Source: Bradyrhizobium lablabi (GTDB taxonomy: Bacteria > Pseudomonadota > Alphaproteobacteria > Rhizobiales > Xanthobacteraceae). Taken from it: a stretch of 64,000 nucleotides of DNA. Numbering within the stretch: the stretch's first letter is position 1; each line of letters begins with the position of its first letter. Of this stretch, positions 53,329-62,185 are shown one piece after another. The DNA lies in assembly GCF_900141755.1 (NCBI RefSeq), contig NZ_LT670844.1:2108001-2172000 (forward strand), written 5' to 3'. The position numbers and the translations under genes were made by a program. A model generated the notes under the pieces. That model saw only the letters and a list, made by a program, of their open reading frames with translations, made no database searches and was not told the DNA's origin.

Positions 53329-54888
53329 TCAGCTCGCGGCCGCCGCCACCACGTCGCGCTGGCGCTTCATGACGATTTTGTTGAGCGCCCCGAGATAGGC
53401 TTTGGCCGAGGCCACCAGCGTATCCACATCCGATGCGCGCGCGGTCATCGACCGGCCTTCATGGGCAAGCCGCACCGTCACTTCGGCCTGTGCGTCGGTG
53501 CCTTCGGTGACGGCGTGGACCTGGTAGAGCTCAAGCTTGGCCTCGTGCGGCACCAGCGCCTTGATACAGTTGAACACCGCATCGACCGGACCGTTGCCCT
53601 CGGCCTCCTCGATCCTGGCCTGGCCCTCGACATCGAGCTTCATGGTGGCGCGCTGCGGACCATGGGTGCCCGCGATCACCGTCAGCGAGGTCAATTTGAT
53701 GCGGTCGTGGGAGGCCGCGATTTCCTGATCGACCAGCGCCTCGATGTCCTCGTCATAGATGTCCTTCTTGCGGTCGGCGAGCGCCTTCATCCGCACGAAC
53801 GCGTCTTCCAGCTGGTTCTGGCCGAGCTTGTAGCCCATCTCCTCCAGCTTGTGCACGAACGCATGCCGCCCGGAATGCTTGCCGAGCACCAGCGACGACT
53901 GCTTCAGGCCGACCATTTCGGGGCGCATGATCTCGTAGGTCGAGGCATCCTTCAGCACGCCGTCCTGATGGATCCCGCTTTCATGCGCGAAAGCGTTACG
54001 GCCGACGATCGCCTTGTTGTATTGCACCGGGAACGAAGTCGCCGCCGAGACCAGTTTTGAGGCCCGCGTCAGCATGGTGGTGTCGATCTTGTTCCACCAG
54101 GGAAACTTGTCGTTACGCACGTTGATCGCCATCACGATTTCCTCGAGCGCGGCATTGCCTGCCCGCTCGCCGATGCCGTTGACGGTGCATTCGATCTGCC
54201 GCGCGCCGCCGGCAATGCCGGCCAGCGAATTGGCCACCGCCATGCCGAGATCGTTATGGCAGTGCACGGAGAACACCGCCTTGTCCGAGTTCGGCACCCG
54301 CTCGATCAGCGTGCGCATGAAATGGGTGTATTCCTCGGGCACCGTATAGCCGACCGTGTCGGGAATATTGACCGTAGTGGCGCCGGCCTTGATCACGGCC
54401 TCGACGATCCGGCACAAAAAGTCCATTTCGCTGCGGGTGCCGTCTTCCGCCGACCATTCGACGTCGTCGATATGATTGCGCGCGCGGGTGACGTTGGCAA
54501 TCGAGAGCTCCAGCACCTGCTCCGGCGTCATGTTGAGTTTTACCCGCATGTGCAATGGCGAGGTCGCGATCACGGTATGGACGCGGCCGCGTTTGCCGAA
54601 TTTCACCGCTTCCGCGCAGCGGTCGATGTCTTTCGGATGCGCGCGCGCCAGGCCGGCGATCACCGCATTCTTGGAACGCCGGGCGATCTCGCTGACGGCC
54701 TGGAAGTCGCCTTCGGAGGTGATCGGGAAGCCGGCTTCGATGACATCGACGCCCATGTCGTCGAGCATTTCGGCGACTTCGAGCTTCTCCTCGAAACTCA
54801 TGGTGGCGCCGGGGCATTGTTCGCCGTCGCGCAAGGTGGTGTCGAATATAACGACGCGGTCCTTGTCGGACTTGTTCACGGTGGTCAT
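53329..54888 (-). CDS. leuA: 2-isopropylmalate synthase
   Basis: 519 aa, full length. It condenses acetyl-CoA with 2-ketoisovalerate, the first committed step of leucine synthesis, in the cytoplasm. FDTTLRDGEQCPGATMS (15-31) is the substrate and metal motif of the TIM barrel, and VHCHNDLGMA (208-217) supplies the two His metal ligands. The C-terminal LeuA domain (about 390-510) binds leucine for feedback inhibition. ATG at 54888 with AAGGAA upstream. Regulation by a leucine-rich leader is described separately. Stand-alone gene, core metabolism. Confidence 0.98.
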   Translation of the reverse strand: MTTVNKSDKDRVVIFDTTLRDGEQCPGATMSFEEKLEVAEMLDDMGVDVIEAGFPITSEGDFQAVSEIARRSKNAVIAGLARAHPKDIDRCAEAVKFGKRGRVHTVIATSPLHMRVKLNMTPEQVLELSIANVTRARNHIDDVEWSAEDGTRSEMDFLCRIVEAVIKAGATTVNIPDTVGYTVPEEYTHFMRTLIERVPNSDKAVFSVHCHNDLGMAVANSLAGIAGGARQIECTVNGIGERAGNAALEEIVMAINVRNDKFPWWNKIDTTMLTRASKLVSAATSFPVQYNKAIVGRNAFAHESGIHQDGVLKDASTYEIMRPEMVGLKQSSLVLGKHSGRHAFVHKLEEMGYKLGQNQLEDAFVRMKALADRKKDIYDEDIEALVDQEIAASHDRIKLTSLTVIAGTHGPQRATMKLDVEGQARIEEAEGNGPVDAVFNCIKALVPHEAKLELYQVHAVTEGTDAQAEVTVRLAHEGRSMTARASDVDTLVASAKAYLGALNKIVMKRQRDVVAAAAS

Positions 54889-54954
54889 CTGGAAATTCCT
54901 TGTATCTGGTGCGCTGTCGTCTTAGCGCTGAAGGGTTCTGGTGATCTCGCGCAA

Positions 54955-54998
54955 CCCCTGAGTGCCCAGGCGCAAATCGCCCAGACGGCCCTCAGGGG
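54955..54998 (-). promoter_or_regulatory. leuA leader hairpin overlapping the leader-peptide end
   Basis: On the minus strand CCCCTGAG (which contains the leader stop) pairs perfectly with CTCAGGGG 28 nt later, with an inner GGCG/CGCC. The position, just after the Leu codons, suits an attenuator switch. No T-run follows directly, so whether it is the terminator or the competing structure is unclear. Confidence 0.55.
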
Positions 54999-55120
54999 CA
55001 GATAAGAAGCAGAAGCCCGCCGAGAAGCAGGGTGGGCAGGGACGCAGCCGGAATCGCGCGGGCACCGGCGATAACGGCCGATTTCCCCTGAACTCCATAC
55101 ATTTGGCTGCGAATCAGCAT
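54992..55120 (-). CDS. leuL: leucine-rich leader peptide of leuA
   Basis: 42 codons from ATG 55120 (an AAAGGG box lies about 8 nt upstream); an in-frame ATG at 55102 is an alternative. The C-terminus reads LPTLLLGGLLLLICP, with eight Leu among the last 15 residues, directly before TGA. The stop codon lies inside the 5' arm of a hairpin. Ribosome stalling at these Leu codons when leucyl-tRNA is scarce would alter the hairpin and allow leuA expression. The attenuation mechanism is inferred from this layout and from known leuA leaders in proteobacteria. Confidence 0.75.
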   Translation of the reverse strand: MLIRSQMYGVQGKSAVIAGARAIPAASLPTLLLGGLLLLICP

Positions 55121-55318
55121 TGCCAGACCCTTTGGAAGCCCGATCCTCGGCCAAAACCATTGACGGTTCGTTGCCGGAGGGAGCTTCCGGGCCCGTTCTA
55201 GACGAGAATTGGCGGGCGCCGCAATGCCAAAAGATAGTCAGGATGGGTGACCTAGTTTGCCAGCTGCTCGATGCACCCTCCCCCGGAGGGGAGGGGAAAG
55301 GGCGGCGCTCCCTCATCG

Positions 55319-55473
55319 TCATTGCGAGCCAACGGGTCGGCGCGAAGCGCCGCCCGATGACAGGCTCCGCGACTTGTCCGCCGTAGCTCGAAGAGCGAAG
55401 GCGGAAGCAATCCAGCTGTGGCGCCGGGACGCAGAAAGCTGGATTGCTTCGTCGCAAGTGCTCCTCGCAATGA
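55319..55473. repeat. long palindromic intergenic repeat
   Basis: Outer arms TCATTGCGAG and CTCGCAATGA; inner arms GAAGCAATCCAGC and GCTGGATTGCTTC. The whole can fold into one long stem. Same class as the repeat at 46266-46359, with a different sequence. Confidence 0.75.
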
Positions 55474-55487
55474 CGGCTGGATACAGC

Positions 55488-55656
55488 TTCGCATTCCCGC
55501 GGCGCATTGCGCCCGAGTTTTGCTTTGATCTCCGCCCCTCAGAGGGCGTGGGGAATGCCGGGCACCGATGCACCCGCAGCCGCGCGTGTAGTGTAGTAAA
55601 CATGCGCGTTAGTCACCACAGGTCCACCGGAACATCCCGGCATTCCCGCACGCAAG
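55488..55656. repeat. dispersed intergenic repeat, copy 2
   Basis: TTCGCATTCCCGCGGCGCAT, then CCTCAGAGGGCGTGGGGAAT and CACCCGCAGC in the same order as 46406-46580. It is not preceded by the same palindrome. Confidence 0.65.
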
Positions 55657-55752
55657 CGAATAGCGCTTGGCGCCTATGCGATGCGGTTCACCGTTTGCGA
55701 TGAGCCCGGCCGCTGCGCTAACCTCGGCTGGCAAAAATGCCGGGAGGAACGC

Positions 55753-56814
55753 ATGGGTCGGAAGATAGCTATCGTCGGAGCGGGTGCCGTCGGCGGGTAT
55801 GCCGGCGCCCATATGGTGCAGGCCGGCGAGGACGTGACGTTCATCGATCCATGGCCCGAGCATGTCGAGCACATGAGGAAGCACGGCCTGCGCGTCACCC
55901 ACGCCAGGGACGTCGCGGAATTTTCGGTTCCCGTGCGCGCGCTGCACGTCACGGACGCGCAGCAGCTAGCCAAGGAGACGCCGGTCGACATCGCCTTCGT
56001 GTGCATGAAATCCTACGACACGGCCTGGGCCACCACGCTGATCCAGCAGTATCTGGCGCCGGACGGCTATGTCGTGTCGCTGCAGAACTGCATGAATGAA
56101 GAGACGATCGCCGGCATCGTCGGCTGGGGCAAGACGCTCGGATGTATTGCGAGCAGCATCACGGTCAACCTGCCGGAGCCCGGCCACATCCATCGGGGCG
56201 CCGGCAAGGGCGGGGCGGCGCACACCGTATTTCGCGCCGGCGAAGTGCACGGCCGCATCACGCAACGTGCGGAGGAAATCTGCCGCCTGGTCGGCTACGC
56301 CGACAGCGCGAAAGTAACCGGCAATCTATGGGGCGAGCGCTGGTCGAAACTGGTTGCCAACGTCATGGGCAACGGTCTCTCAGCCTGCACGGGCCTGACC
56401 GGCGGAGCGATGTTGGAAAGTGAGCCGATCCGCCGCTTCTCCACTCGGCTCGGGAGCGAAGCGATCCGCGTCGGGCAAGCGCACGGCTATCAACTGGAGG
56501 AGATTTTGCATCTCGCACCCGAGATGATAGCGCGTGCCGGCGAGGGCGACGAGGCGGCGATGGGTGTTTGCGATGAGCAACGCTTCAAGGACGGCCGGCG
56601 GACCTCCTCCGAGCAGCGTCCCTCCATGGGCCAGGACATGCAAAAAGGCCGGCGCACCGAGATCGAATTCCTCAACGGTTTCGTGGTGCGCGAGGGCGAA
56701 AAAGTCGGCCTCTCCTGCAGCGCCAATGCGGTGTTGACGGACATCGTCAAGCGCGTGGAGCGGAGTGAGCTGAGCCCGGATCCGCGGCACATCACTGAGC
56801 TAAGGCTGAACTAG
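55753..56814 (+). CDS. ketopantoate reductase (ApbA/PanE) family protein
   Basis: 353 aa. The NADP-binding Rossmann motif IVGAGAVGGYAGAHM (7-21) opens the protein. The C-terminal ApbA domain carries LWGERWSKLVANVMGNGL, whose Lys is the catalytic candidate, and RPSMGQDMQKGRRTEIEFLN. Ketopantoate reductases reduce 2-dehydropantoate to pantoate, but this family has many paralogues acting on other 2-keto acids. GGGAGGAAC precedes the ATG at 55753. Longer than typical PanE (about 300 aa), which favours a paralogue. Stand-alone, intact. Confidence 0.85.
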   Translation: MGRKIAIVGAGAVGGYAGAHMVQAGEDVTFIDPWPEHVEHMRKHGLRVTHARDVAEFSVPVRALHVTDAQQLAKETPVDIAFVCMKSYDTAWATTLIQQYLAPDGYVVSLQNCMNEETIAGIVGWGKTLGCIASSITVNLPEPGHIHRGAGKGGAAHTVFRAGEVHGRITQRAEEICRLVGYADSAKVTGNLWGERWSKLVANVMGNGLSACTGLTGGAMLESEPIRRFSTRLGSEAIRVGQAHGYQLEEILHLAPEMIARAGEGDEAAMGVCDEQRFKDGRRTSSEQRPSMGQDMQKGRRTEIEFLNGFVVREGEKVGLSCSANAVLTDIVKRVERSELSPDPRHITELRLN

Positions 56815-57012
56815 GCGTGGACTCACTAGCACGCAGCCAAATTCGGATTGAAGCGAATCATTTCCACGGCCGTACCATCAACCTGCCATGGCCTACGGCG
56901 TTGCCCCTAATGCCATGAATTTACTTCCGCTTTCGGCGGCACAGCCGACATGGCCGGACTTGCTGCTGGCTCGACCCGGTCGCGACTGCCCCGAATCGGA
57001 AGTCCGCGACTT

Positions 57013-57987
57013 TCACGGCTCGGCCTGTGCCTGATTGGCGAACCGCGCCAGCAACTGCTCAATCTCACGCGCATTGTCGCCCAGGCCGCTCCTCTGGCGG
57101 TCCAATGATTGGCCGCTTGCGTCGCGACCTGGGTCGAGACGGCGGGTAGAATTGACTATCATCGGTTCCTGCCAAGGCGGAATGCCCGTGTGATTGGTCG
57201 GCTCCTCTGTCGGCCGCTCCGGTGGGTTCAAGCTGGTATAACGTTGCGGCCGTCGCCGCATCCGGGCCATTCGATAGATCGCGCTTCCCGTGAGCCACAA
57301 CACCGCGATCGCACCGAACGTCCCCAAAAGTAACATTCCGAGAGAGGCGGGCGTTCCCATCGCGGACGTTTCCACCTTGGTCGGCGCGACAGGAGGGACC
57401 TTAGGCGTCAGATCCGTGTGCGTGCTCGCGTCCAAGTTGGCATCCGGCGCCGCCGACGCAACCACGAACGAAGGTGATATCGGCCGTTCGGTGGCCGAGG
57501 AGAACACGCCCGTTGGCTCTGGCCAACGCGAGGCCAACGGCGACTGCGCGGTTTCGGGGGAGGCATTGTTCGACAGCTTCTGCTCAGCGCCTCTCGGATC
57601 GACCGACGTAGCCGGCGTCGTTGGCGAGATTTTCAGGTCAGCCTCGACGAGGGTTTGTGGCAATGGCAATTCGGCATGGGCGTCTGCGGCCGAGCGCGCC
57701 AGTTTGGTCTCCCTATCGGGCGCCACCTCAGGCGCAGCTCGTCGAGCTGGTGTCGATGTTGCCGCCTGGGAAGAGGTTTCGCCTTCCTCCCGCAAGTACC
57801 AGCAATGGCGTTTAGTGCCGCGTTCGATGCGATAATACCAATGCTTGCCCGGTGGGGTTTCGTCTTTCGGTGTGGTGAGACATTCTTCAGCTGCGCCTAC
57901 CGTGCTCAGAGGGATCATTGCGATCGGCGCACTTGCGACAACGCCGGCAGACACAGCCGATAGAAATCTCACCACTAGGTTCGTCAT
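57013..57987 (-). CDS. exported/membrane hypothetical protein
   Basis: 324 aa. N-terminal signal or anchor (VVRFLSAVSAGVVASAPIAM), then ECLTTPKDETPPGKHWYYRI and HCWYLREEG, a small Cys-containing domain frequent in Bradyrhizobium hypotheticals. A Pro/Ala/Thr-rich linker follows, then a second transmembrane helix (GMLLLGTFGAIAVLWLTGSA) and a cytoplasmic tail. Two Cys in the N-terminal domain may form a disulfide. Function unknown. Confidence 0.65.
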   Translation of the reverse strand: MTNLVVRFLSAVSAGVVASAPIAMIPLSTVGAAEECLTTPKDETPPGKHWYYRIERGTKRHCWYLREEGETSSQAATSTPARRAAPEVAPDRETKLARSAADAHAELPLPQTLVEADLKISPTTPATSVDPRGAEQKLSNNASPETAQSPLASRWPEPTGVFSSATERPISPSFVVASAAPDANLDASTHTDLTPKVPPVAPTKVETSAMGTPASLGMLLLGTFGAIAVLWLTGSAIYRMARMRRRPQRYTSLNPPERPTEEPTNHTGIPPWQEPMIVNSTRRLDPGRDASGQSLDRQRSGLGDNAREIEQLLARFANQAQAEP

Positions 57988-58265
57988 GCGGAACTCCAAC
58001 GCTACCCACCCTCCCTATAGGTTCAACTTTTGCGATAAGTTGGTTCGCAATGTGGCCCTTTGAGGTTCAACGGTATTGCGTTCAGTCAACGAAGCCGCTC
58101 CATCGTCGGACAACGGAAACCGGCATGACGATCGGTGTGCGAACGCTCCAAGATCCGCTTGCCGTCCTCGATGCTTGGATCGCTAAGCAGAACGCTCCTG
58201 AACTTTCAGTTATGTAAAATGTCAATCCAAACGTTGTAAGTTTACGTTTGCCGTTACTGGGCCCA

Positions 58266-59168
58266 TTAGCGTCGCGCACTAGTCGCCGCTACGGTCAAAG
58301 CGATTGCCGCGGGATCGCAGCAGAGCACCATCAAAAGTATCAGCCATCGCACCGCGGTTTCGGGCTCGGTACCGGTCATCATCGCGAGATATCGGATCGG
58401 GCCGGCGGATGCTTCGACGCGTACACGTTCGCCGACCAGCGCCGCGCGTTGCGTCTGTAATCCAACCAGCGTTGCCGTTGCCGCCTGCCGTTTTGTATCG
58501 AGTCCGTCCCGCGTCGCGCGCAGTTGCGTTGCCATGGTCATGGCACCAGCCACCCGGCCGCGCCGCGTCGACTCGTCCACCGCGTTATCGATTTGCGCAA
58601 CGCGACGGTCTAGGTCCGCAACGGTCGCCGATTGCGCCGTGACGCGGGCGTCGAGGGTTTCAATGCGTTCGTCGACACTGGAACGTGCCGAGGCCGCCAC
58701 GCTGACATGCGCCTCGACCAACTTACCGAACACGCCGGCGGCGTTGATGAGTACAAGGCCGGCAACGAGGGCGACCAGGACCGAGCGCATTTTCCATCCA
58801 ACCGAGCGCCAATGCGCGGCCAGCCATCCGGCTATAACGAGTTTGCCGGCCTCCATCGTGGCGGCGAGCACCATGACCGCAACCGGAGCGCCGGGAAATA
58901 TTTCAGCCATGCCCTTGACTGAAAAGAATGCCGCGACTGTCGCCAGTGCAACGGCTGCAACGAGGGCAACGGCGCCGCTGGCGCGGTCCGTGGTGGCCGC
59001 AACGGCCTCCGGGGCGATGGATGCTGCGGAAACCGTCGGCGACGCGCTGGACGCCTCTTGTTTGCCATTTGCATTAGTGCGCTTGCGCGCCCGATGGAGG
59101 CGGCTGCGTTCCGCTGCAGACAAGGGCGCGTTGCCAGATGATTCAGCACTTAATTTTTCCACGGTCAT
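58266..59168 (-). CDS. membrane protein with coiled-coil loop
   Basis: 300 aa. Basic N-terminus (SRLHRARKRTNANGK), then three transmembrane helices (AVALVAAVALATVAAFFSV; APVAVMVLAATMEAGKLVIA; SVLVALVAGLVLINAAGVFG), a coiled-coil section (DERIETLDARVTAQSATVAD) and a last hydrophobic helix (WLILLMVLCCDPAAIALTVA). The layout resembles phage-derived DUF-type membrane proteins. Start at 59168 (MTVEKLSAES); earlier ATGs add a basic leader. Confidence 0.6.
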   Translation of the reverse strand: MTVEKLSAESSGNAPLSAAERSRLHRARKRTNANGKQEASSASPTVSAASIAPEAVAATTDRASGAVALVAAVALATVAAFFSVKGMAEIFPGAPVAVMVLAATMEAGKLVIAGWLAAHWRSVGWKMRSVLVALVAGLVLINAAGVFGKLVEAHVSVAASARSSVDERIETLDARVTAQSATVADLDRRVAQIDNAVDESTRRGRVAGAMTMATQLRATRDGLDTKRQAATATLVGLQTQRAALVGERVRVEASAGPIRYLAMMTGTEPETAVRWLILLMVLCCDPAAIALTVAATSARR

Positions 59169-59268
59169 TGTCTCGTTGTCGCCATGTAATTTACGGGGTG
59201 CGATTTCCCCACCTTTCCCCACCCCACTTTGAAAGGTGTGGAGCGTCAGTACGGCGGTGGCGGTTGAA

Positions 59269-59352
59269 CAGGCGATTCAACATCCAATTTCGTCGAAGCG
59301 GTGGCCATTGCAGGCGATTCAACAGCTAAGTTCGTCGGAGCGATGGCCACTG
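59269..59352 (+). repeat. 42-bp direct repeat, two copies
   Basis: Units start at 59269 and 59311 with CAGGCGATTCAACA and share TTCGTCG and GGCCA. A further CAGGCG follows at 59353. Non-coding and of unknown role. They lie between the membrane-protein gene and the YciI gene. Confidence 0.6.
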
Positions 59353-59505
59353 CAGGCGCCTTATCGCCAACGTGCCTTACCTCATCTCTCGTGCCCGATG
59401 ATTGGTTCTATCGATACCAGACGGCGAGCCCTTTATTGGCAGCAATGTTCTACCGCGCAAGCCGCTGACGCGTTCTGTTGAAACTCAACTCTAGAGAGGC
59501 AACAA

Positions 59506-59811
59506 ATGACCTACTTCTTGTGCAAAACGATCTTGCCGCGCTCGGACTTCGTACAAACGATGACCGACAGCGAAAAAAACATAATGAAGGCTCACGGCGA
59601 CTACCTTCAGAGCCTGACAGAAGTTGGTTCGATCGTGTGTCACGGCCCTGTAGATGATCCCAAAGGTGGGTGGGGGCTGTCGATCTTTTCTGCAAGGGAC
59701 CAAACGGAGGTTGAGCGTCTGACAGCCGCCGACCCGATAATTCTGGATGATGTTGGTGCGAGGTATGAAATTCTTCCGATGAAACAACTTCAGATGAAGG
59801 GAGCGAGCTGA
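59506..59811 (+). CDS. YciI family protein
   Basis: 101 aa. MTYFLCKTILPRSDF starts a small ferredoxin-like fold; MKAHGDYLQSLTEVGSIVCH provides the conserved His (MxxHxxYL pattern) and GWGLSIFSARDQTEVERLTA completes the core. YciI-like proteins are small putative dehalogenase/decarboxylase-like enzymes with the His-Asp pair. An AGAGGCAAC box lies upstream. Stand-alone. Substrate unknown. Confidence 0.85.
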   Translation: MTYFLCKTILPRSDFVQTMTDSEKNIMKAHGDYLQSLTEVGSIVCHGPVDDPKGGWGLSIFSARDQTEVERLTAADPIILDDVGARYEILPMKQLQMKGAS

Positions 59812-60023
59812 GCAAGCCGAGCGCCGCTGAAGTTCCCTACATGCGCGTCATCGGTGAGCCGGCAGTGAATTCACTGCACGGTCGATGTCGCCTATTGGCA
59901 CATCGCGTCATTTCGTTGCGCTACGGAATTTGGGCGCTATCGGGGCATAGCGGACATCGATCAGCCACACCAATCAAGCTCGATTTATGAGCACGCGCTC
60001 TAAGCCGGCTTGTGCGAATGCGA

Positions 60024-60187
60024 TCACGCGCACCCTCGGGACAGATACCTTTCGCGCTTGCACGAGCCAAACGGCGGCGATTGCTTCGGAGCGGTCTTGG
60101 GCGACACGTGGTGGCTGGCAATTTTCCAGTCGTTGTCTTCGCGAACGACCACCCATGTCAGTCGAAAGACACAGGCGGCGTGGTTTC
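60024..60187 (-). pseudogene. SnoaL/NTF2-like (DUF4440-type) C-terminal fragment
   Basis: A minus-strand stretch encoding FRLTWVVVREDNDWKIASHH then VSPKTAPK, ending at a stop near 60024. It matches the last strands of SnoaL/NTF2-like proteins (pattern W.lvre.g.W.Ia.Hh). A stop codon precedes it and no start remains. Short, tentative. Confidence 0.4.
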
Positions 60188-60306
60188 ACTCACGACGAAA
60201 GAAAGTCTTCGCATTGAACGAACCTATTATTTGCTGGGGAAAGTCTGCATCAAAGCGCAACCCGAGCGTTGCGGTCAATCACGATCTGCCCGCGACCCGG
60301 GGAGCT

Positions 60307-61947
60307 TCATCCGGCAACAGCGATCTGACCGCCATATTTGGCGCGAAGCTCGATTTTGAGCAGCTTGCCGGTTGCGGTATGCGGCAGCGATTCCACGAAG
60401 ATCACATCATCCGGCATCCAGAATTTGGCGATGCGCGTCGACAGGAATTCCAGGATCGATTCCTTCGTTGGATTGGTGCCGGGCTTGGCCTGCACCAGCA
60501 GCAGCGGCCGCTCCTGCCACTGCGGATGCGGGATCGCGATGACGGCTGCCTCGAACACGTCGGGATGCGAGACGGCGAGATTCTCGATCTCGATCGAGGA
60601 GATCCATTCGCCGCCGGACTTGATGACGTCCTTCAGCCGGTCGGTCAATTGCACGTAGCCGTCGGGACTGATGGTCGCGACGTCGCCGGTGCCGAACCAG
60701 CCGTCATCGTCGACGACCTTGCCGCCCTCGTCCTTGAAATAACCTGAGATCACCCAGTTGCCCCGCACCTTGAGCTGGCCGACCGACTTGCCGTCGTGCG
60801 GCAGCGCCTCACCATCCTCGCCGACGAGGCGCAGTTCGACGCCGGAGACCTGACGTCCCTGCTTGACCTGCATGTCGACGATCTCGGCTTCCGTCGCGCC
60901 GTCGTGCTTGCCGAGCGGCGAGCCGAGCGTGACCAGCGGGCTCGTTTCCGTCATGCCCCAGGCGTGCAGCAGGAAGACGCCGAGCAGGTCACGGAATTTC
61001 TCGACAGTGGCGCGCGGCGCAGCGGTGCCGCCGCTGAAGACGAGCTTCAATTTCAGCTTCGAGAAATCGAGTTTTGCGCGATTGTTCTCGATATAGGCGA
61101 GGAAGTTGAGCCAGATCGTCGGAATGCCGCCAGCCTTGGTGCAGCCTTCCTGCTCGAGCAGCATGTAGATGCTTTCCGGATCGAGCCGCGGTCCGGGCAG
61201 CACGAGCTTGGCGCCGCACATCGCCGCCGAAAACGGCAGGCTCCACGCGTTGGCGTGGAACAGCGGCACGATCACCAGGATCGAATCCTTGGCCGAGAGC
61301 GCGAAGCCGTCGGCCGCGCAGGCGGCAAAGGCATGCAATATGGTCGAGCGATGGCTGTAGAGAACGCCCTTGGGATTGCCTGTCGTGCCGGAGGTGTAGC
61401 AGAGCGTGCAGGCGGTGTTCTCGTCGAGCTGCGGCCATGCGTAATCGGGCGAGGCCTGCGCCAGCAGCGTCTCGTAGCACAGGAGATTGTCGACGTTGAC
61501 GGAAGGCATGTCCTTTTCATCGCACAGCGCGATCCAGCCGCGCACCAGCGGCAAGTGCGGCGCGAGTTGCTCGACGAGCGGCGTGAAACCGGGATCGAAG
61601 AAGATGTAGCCGTTTTCGGCATGGTTGATGATGTAGACGAGTTGTTCGGCGAACAGGCGCGGATTGACCGTATGCAGCACGCGGCCGGAGCAGGTGACCC
61701 CGTAATAGAGTTCGAGATGCCGCCACGAATTCCAGGCGAGCGTCGCGACGCGATCGCTTTGGCGGACGCCGAGCGCCGTGAGCGCGCCCGCGAGGCGCTT
61801 GGCACGCGCCGCGACCTGCCCGTAATTGGACCGGTGCATGAGACCTGCCGGATCGCGCGAGACGATCTCGGTTTCCGCGTGCCAGGTCGCGACATAATCG
61901 ACCAGGTTCGAGATCAGCAGCGGCCGGTTTTGCATTAGTCCAAGCAT
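60307..61947 (-). CDS. fatty-acid/acyl-CoA synthetase (AMP-binding)
   Basis: 546 aa. ATP-dependent activation of a carboxylic acid to its CoA thioester. TLCYTSGTTGNPKGVLYSHR (181-200) is the ATP-binding P-loop. LLHAWGMTETSPLV supplies the second adenylation motif, and GWFGTGDVA with LKDVIKSGGEWISSIEIEN the linker and hinge. The C-terminal catalytic Lys motif is TATGKLLKIELR. The closest look is to medium/long-chain fatty-acid-CoA ligases. GGGGGG precedes the ATG at 61947. The neighbouring aromatic monooxygenase is on the same strand but 238 nt away. Intact. Confidence 0.95.
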   Translation of the reverse strand: MLGLMQNRPLLISNLVDYVATWHAETEIVSRDPAGLMHRSNYGQVAARAKRLAGALTALGVRQSDRVATLAWNSWRHLELYYGVTCSGRVLHTVNPRLFAEQLVYIINHAENGYIFFDPGFTPLVEQLAPHLPLVRGWIALCDEKDMPSVNVDNLLCYETLLAQASPDYAWPQLDENTACTLCYTSGTTGNPKGVLYSHRSTILHAFAACAADGFALSAKDSILVIVPLFHANAWSLPFSAAMCGAKLVLPGPRLDPESIYMLLEQEGCTKAGGIPTIWLNFLAYIENNRAKLDFSKLKLKLVFSGGTAAPRATVEKFRDLLGVFLLHAWGMTETSPLVTLGSPLGKHDGATEAEIVDMQVKQGRQVSGVELRLVGEDGEALPHDGKSVGQLKVRGNWVISGYFKDEGGKVVDDDGWFGTGDVATISPDGYVQLTDRLKDVIKSGGEWISSIEIENLAVSHPDVFEAAVIAIPHPQWQERPLLLVQAKPGTNPTKESILEFLSTRIAKFWMPDDVIFVESLPHTATGKLLKIELRAKYGGQIAVAG

Positions 61948-62185
61948 GAGTCCCCCCGTTCTCGTCGCGCTTGACGCTCGGCATTATCGGCATCATTACG
62001 CCCTACGGAACCGGTACAAGTCCAGCCTAAAGGAGTCAGCAAGGAATACCACTGGGCTCAAGCGTCAATGGTTGAGGGTCAGCGCGCGATGGCAGGCCGC
62101 GAAACTCCGTATCTCATCACGTCAGGCATTGGTGAGGTCCGCTTCGCACGCGCTGCTCGTAAAATCATCCGACGAAAAACGCTCC

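Noticed and set aside
60796..61938. 380-codon plus-strand ORF
   Set aside because: Antisense shadow of the acyl-CoA synthetase.
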